Shown in pieces: positions 59,220 through 64,000 of a DNA stretch of 64,000 nt. The notes under the pieces are model-generated. The model was not told the origin of the DNA, made no database searches, and saw only the letters and a program-made list of their open reading frames with translations. Positions within the stretch are counted from its first letter, which is position 1; every line of letters starts with the position of its first letter. The stretch comes from Otatea glauca (taxonomy: Eukaryota; Streptophyta; Magnoliopsida; Poales; Poaceae): the NCBI GenBank assembly GCA_036346275.1, contig CM070723.1:2232001-2296000 (forward strand). Reading direction: 5' to 3'. The position numbers and the translations under genes are program-made.

Positions 59220-61750
59220 CTCAAAAAGGATGCATATTTTGGCAGAGGGATGGAATGCATTAGGCAGGAATGTATGCTGATATTACAGGAAAACTACCAC
59301 AAACCTGTTAGTTGAAGGTACACCATTCGGTCTCTGTTGTCTCTTCCATCTCATTAATTTCTTTATCAGCTTCATAAATGCCTGCAAGTATCAGTGACCA
59401 TAAATTACATTTGATAATCAATACATACCGCCAACATTTCTACACCCAGAGGGGATTTAATTGAGAGTCTACAAGATATGAACAAACACAATTATGATAA
59501 CTCGTCTGAGAAGCTTCAGCGAGCCGTTAAACATCAATTTGAAGTTAGTGCATTCCCCGTTACTCCCTGATGCCCCGCTGGCCGCTTTCATCCGCTGCAG
59601 CAGCTACCAGGTCTTCCTGAAGCTCATTGTTTTGCTGATATAAATATTTGAGGAAGTTACAAGCACAATGTAGCTTCTATACTGCCTGGCAAAATGCAAC
59701 CAAAATGAAAAATATGAAATTAAGAAAAATAAAGCAAAATAACTTTGAATCCAGCACTAGTATGGTCTGGAAGAGATTGCAGCCTGCAATCAACACCAAA
59801 GAATTTCCATACAATGTCCCATGTTGCTAAATTACAGAGCACTACAAGTAAAAAAAAGCATAGATCTGTTAAAACAACCATAGTGAAGTGCAACAAACAT
59901 GATTTAGACAAATTAGGCAAAATAACTTTATTTCCTCTATAGCAGCAAGCAAGAAGTGCACAGCTTTGATAATGAACAAAGAAATCCAAACTGGAAACAG
60001 GAAATGAATTTTATACCTTAAGACTTTTCCAGTTTGGAGTAAACACATGTATGCACCACACAGGGCACAGAAATTGTTTATGTTTACCCAAGAAGAAGGG
60101 AAGAAGCCATGAAACCAAGAACTAGGAAGCCTGCATGGACGCAACTCCTGTCCCCCGCGCTGCAACCATAGAAGCTCACCCACACCTCCTTTTCCACCTC
60201 GCCAAGCTCTTCCACTGCCGCGGGCAAGACTAGCTACTTTGCCACCTCCAGCGACTTGGGGGAGAAATCCTCGGCGAGGAGCTTCATCAGTAGTTCCTCA
60301 TGTGCTTGAGAACATCAAATCCTTAGTAGCACAAAAGGAATATCACTTTGAAGCACCAAGAATAAAAGGGAACTCTATTACTCAAAAGATGTAGGCAAAC
60401 CAATTTCAGCCTACACACCAAGTAAATATAGTCAATAGCCCAATAGTCATACTGAATTAACAACGTTGAATGATTACAGAATAAAACATGGTACAGTTGT
60501 ATATTTACAGGAGGAAAGTGGAATGGTAAAGAAACTTGATTACTAACGTTGCTGCATTACAAACAAAGGAAATTTAAAATAATTCTACCTAGAAATCTTG
60601 CCATTTTAGAAAAGTTTCACTTTTTGTATGACATGCCATGCTAACTTTGTTGCATTACTATGAACTTTCACTGTCTGAACTCTGAATGCTAATCCAGTAT
60701 CAACACACAAGAAGGAAGGCAGTTACAAAGCTGAAAATTCTAACACATAACATACCTATTGAAATGAACACATAGGCTTATCTAATCAAACTGTAACACC
60801 AACTAAGTTACATGGAATTAGGACATTTACCAAATTAATTTAAGAAGGGCAGCTGGTGTTGACACCTCAAAAACATGGCCGTCAGTGTCAACGGTGCAAG
60901 CACCACTGCTGCCATTATAGAAGAGGCTGGCTGCGACCTGACGTGGGAATGGTCGAAGGTGCGACTGGTTGCGTCAAAGCCTCTATAGGGGCTCGCCACC
61001 AAGCCTGCCATGCACAATTACTCATCTTTAGTGGAGTCGTTGCTTACAGAGACACAGTCACACAATATATTTCTAGGAAAAATGATCTTGAGGCTCACCG
61101 AAGGTAGTTTCATTATAACGAAAAAATCACCAACCACAACACTTCAATATGTCATAGCACCAAGTAATCCTAATTTACAAAAGGGCATCAAGAATTCATC
61201 CTTACCATGTCCACTGCAAGCAGGTCGAAGGATTTTCAGGAATGCCACAAGTTGTGGTCCAATTGATGCATTGTGTCGAACAGATGGTGCACAAACGCAT
61301 CAACAGCGGTAATAGACTCAATGATGGCTGACATTGTGAATCCAGCGGCTTCAGTGGGTGCATCATGCCCGTCCAGCCTGCATGGCATGGAGCAGCAGCT
61401 GTCGGCATCGTCGATTCTTCAGTCAGAGGCCGTCGGGGCGCACAACCACCGCACCTGTCGTGGAGGACGATGAGATGGCTAGAGGGATGCAAAGAGGAGA
61501 GGATAAGGAAGAAGAGGGATTATTATTCCAAGGTACCGGTGATCTGTGCGTCGGACGCCCATCCAGGCGACCGTACCCTCCGCAGTCCCCGCCGCTGCAG
61601 ACCGCCACTGGTCACCAGTGAGCTCCGGTTGCGCCTGGTCTCCAAGAACCCCGCCGCGCTCCAGCCGCCGTCAGACTCAGCCTCGCTCAAGCCACAGTAA
61701 TTGTTAGTTGCTATAGTGAATCGCCACGAAGTTGTGCAGTTCAATTTCTC
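59220..61750. other. Region without an identified gene
   Basis: GC-richer patches at 60105-60300, 60860-61010 and 61300-61690 look weakly coding on one or both strands but share no recognisable domain, and no consistent splice model could be built. They may be decayed exons of one minus-strand gene or transposon cargo. The rest is AT-rich. Confidence 0.3.
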
Positions 61751-61802
61751 TCTATGTTTTCTACTGTAGCTCTCTACCTTTTAACCCCCAACTGCAGAAA
61801 AC

Positions 61803-62270
61803 GGATCCAAAGTCCAAACTCTCAAAGGGCACCACCGGAGACGGATCGCCTATTGCAACCTAATCAGTCTCTTAAAAACCATTCGATCGAAAAACGATGG
61901 TTCGGATTTTTCGAAAGCATTACGCAGATTTTTTTGCTGTGTGAAGCACAGTAGCATGTATGGATCCAAAATCTCAAAGGACACCAACGGAAACAAATCG
62001 TCTGCAGTTTCGTGAGGACTATAACTAAGCAGTCCTCCAAGGACCATTCGATCGAAAAACGACGGAACGGATCTTTCGAAAAACATTATACAGTTTTTAT
62101 TGCGGGGAAAGCAATGTAGCAACCTACTGTAGCAACCAATATTCGCTGATCCAAACCGTTTATTGCCTTGAACGAACAGTCCACGTCTACAGAGACTGCT
62201 TAAGTTGTAGTTTCCATAAAGACTGCAGACGATCCGTTTCTGAACACCAACATAATGAAAACGGCCACTG
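61803..62270. repeat. Tandem and inverted repeat block
   Basis: Two direct units start with GGATCCAAA (61803 and 61962, period 159 bp). Each contains ACCATTCGATCGAAAAACGA and TTTCGAAA. A third, inverted partial unit follows (62190-62260): AAGACTGCAGACGATCCGTT is the inverse of the AACGG..AAATCGTCTGCAGT segment of unit 2. Related words occur at 5112-5210. Likely a fold-back-type DNA element. Confidence 0.6.
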
Positions 62271-62475
62271 GCCAATTATTTAATCAGACAACAGGTAGAG
62301 ATGGGAATAAATGTATAACTGTTGTATAGAAATAAAATTGGCTGCTCTCCTGCCATAGATCTTTTATAAAAAAATGACTAGATCGAACAAAGTCAAAAGG
62401 GAAATATATTTCTTTTTCTGAACAGCTCGTTGTCAAACAACGTAGTACATAACGTGCACACAGTGCATTACAATC

Positions 62476-62961
62476 TTGCCAGCCGAGTTGAGATATACTA
62501 CCTTGATGAATACGCAGGAATGGTCCCCACCCATAAGCAGCGGCGAAGCTCCCGGGCAGGGCGGACGTCTGCCCGGGCTCACTGGCGTCGCGAAGCACTT
62601 CGCCGCCGACGGTGAGCCGCACGCCGAGATGACGCAGTTCTCGTTCTTGCAGGACCACTTCATGCCCGTCCATGCGGTGGCGACTTCGGGTCCGGCCGAA
62701 GACTACAACCTCACCTTCTCCATGTCCTCGGGTCTTGTGGGTGTCAATAGTAGGGGGACTCTTCAATCCAATTCGCAGTCGCACCTCTCCAATACCACCA
62801 CCACTCAGAGGTCGTCTACTCCACTGGATCCTCTGAACATACCCTTCTTGTTCAGCCTGACCACTGCGGTGGCCACACCCACCACGGCTGAGAGCCACTT
62901 CATCGCGGCCATCGCACTGCAGCTCTGGGACGGGTTCCAGCAAGCTGACATGAAGGAATAG
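62476..62961 (+). pseudogene. C-terminal fragment of a CIN-type TCP transcription factor
   Basis: One open frame carries features I associate with the C-terminal half of miR319-regulated TCP factors: EWSPPISSGEAPGQGG, HFMPVHAVATSG, YNLTFSMSSGLVGVNSRGTL running into QSNS, and a closing LQLWDGFQQADMKE. The basic helix-loop-helix-like TCP DNA-binding domain that should precede it is absent; upstream is AT-rich and non-coding. The frame closes with TAG just after DMKE. Without the TCP domain it cannot bind DNA as a normal family member. It is probably a transposon-captured or retroposed piece. Frames on the opposite strand are shadows. Identification rests on remembered family motifs and the target site below. 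Confidence 0.7.
62752..62771 (+). promoter_or_regulatory. miR319 target-like site in the TCP fragment
   Basis: AGGGGGACTCTTCAATCCAA encodes the RGTLQSN stretch where miR319 cleaves TCP4-class mRNAs. Relative to the usual AGGGGGACCCTTCAGTCCAA it has two changes, both synonymous (ACC to ACT and CAG to CAA). The second creates a mismatch opposite the miRNA 5' region and should weaken cleavage. Confidence 0.7.
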
Positions 62962-64000
62962 GGCAAGAACTGATCAAGAACTGTGCAATGCAACGCTTTC
63001 TTGGATGGTAAGCTGATGAATTCTCCAAAGTTTTCTGCTGTCTTCGCTTTTTGGTTGCTTGTGTTTTTAAGGCCTTAGTTTAAGGCTAGGATGCTTCCCG
63101 TTTGCTAATTCGGTATGTTTATCTCGCCCTTTTGGTGGCTCTCGAGGTGGCCTTGTGCCCCTAACTATGGGTCGGGAAGCTGCCCAGCATGGTCGTCAGC
63201 AAGAGCTCAGACACGTCTGGGAGCTCGCAAAGCCCGCGGTCGTCGGAGTCCAACTCGTCCAACTTGTCAACGAGGAACCGGCTAGCTGCAAATGTTAAAG
63301 TACTACAAGAACTGCAATGCATTTGGCGATGTCTTCAGCTTAAACGCATCCACGGCAATGTGCCGTTGGAGGCCCCGGAGTGGCGCGCGGCGACGGACAA
63401 GTCCGACAAGAATTTCATCGACATCCTCTACGAACTTGCCTAGGCTTTCAAATTTTTCTGGCTCCGCCACTGCCCATATGTATGTATTGGACGCACACGC
63501 GATCAGGCCCAAGCGCACTTATCGATCGTGCCTGAATGCCCGATCATCGTCTTGACAAGTTGAGCTTGCATAATATAATAGACATATTAGATTATCGGTA
63601 CATCTTCGTGTATATGAGCTCTTTTACAGTGGATTAAAATCAAAATAAACCGTCTATTCCTTTGAATCTAATGGTTAAAATCAATTTAGATCTTGTTATA
63701 CTACTATCTGTAGTACTGGTAGTAAAATTCAGAGAGGGGTAAAAGGGTAAAAAATTCTATCATACTATTTGTTCTCTACGATAAAACACGTCCTGCGATC
63801 CTAATAAATAGCAGATGAATAGATAAGAAGCCTCTGAAGATCACCAAATATTCGGTAAATCCAAAACTGTGAACGAATTAGGAAAAATCTAAAATACCAC
63901 TGATGAATAGATAGGTAAAGTCTAAAATACCCTCGAGGAATAGATAGTTAGATTTGATTTCTACTACCACTACTTACTACCTATGTTATTCACTGTAAAA
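62962..64000. other. Region downstream of the TCP fragment
   Basis: A short open frame with an ATG at 63189 (to 63443) has Ser-rich then charged sequence without a recognised domain; it may be part of the same captured DNA. From 63600 the sequence is AT-rich with repeated GATGAATAGATA words (63815 and 63900). No gene is called. Confidence 0.35.

Noticed and set aside
62284..62943. 219-codon minus-strand frame
   Set aside because: Antisense of the TCP fragment; the plus-strand frame carries the recognisable family motifs.

Overview
The window is nuclear DNA of a grass, most likely a panicoid. The signs are GT-AG split plant genes with GC-rich first exons, Stowaway/Tourist-type MITEs, and a large mix of LTR retrotransposons, LINEs, a SINE and hAT-like DNA elements between sparse genes. 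This placement is inferred from content, not from a database match.

Six genes look intact: eL19 (60S ribosomal protein L19, + strand, 5989-8626, five exons); a small ATL-type RING-H2 E3 ligase (+, 10213-10644, intronless); a type-I pectin methylesterase with PMEI pro-domain (+, 20352-25032, two exons split by a 2.9-kb intron holding two MITEs); an IBR3/ACAD10-11-like fusion of an aminoglycoside-phosphotransferase domain and an acyl-CoA dehydrogenase (-, 25535-32671, 16 exons, ending in the peroxisomal-type tripeptide ARL); eL18 (-, 34440-36217, five coding exons, the first coding only for the initiator Met); and a phylloplanin-like secreted protein (-, 37112-37991, two exons). All splice phases add up to open frames. 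The PME and IBR3-like genes are convergent, about 500 bp apart. Both ribosomal-protein genes carry telo-box and site-II (GGCCCA) motifs just upstream.

The rest is mostly mobile DNA. 84-2958 is a LINE-like insertion with a 15-bp target duplication, itself split by a gypsy-type LTR. 17158-17560 and 45626-46036 are two copies of one ~0.4-kb element, each embedded in (TA)n microsatellite, an arrangement like the rice Micron family. 18116-19915 is a copia deletion derivative whose LTR is a near-complete 317-bp palindrome. 36648-36781 is a SINE with a 15-bp TSD. 39540-45295 is a decayed Ty1/copia element without a 5' LTR. 47145-49238 is a LINE reverse-transcriptase remnant. 50167-51988 is a 1.8-kb hAT-type element with perfect 8-bp TSD, inserted in a gypsy-type LTR. 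56101-59214 is a 3.1-kb solo LTR with perfect 5-bp TSD.

Gene fragments include the C-terminal part of a TCP transcription factor with a recognisable, slightly altered miR319 target site (62476-62961) and a frameshifted GC-rich coding relic (11389-12140). I see no operon-like or clustered pathway; the genes are independent. The most unusual things here are the palindromic-LTR element, the pair of microsatellite-embedded elements and the TCP/miR319 fragment.
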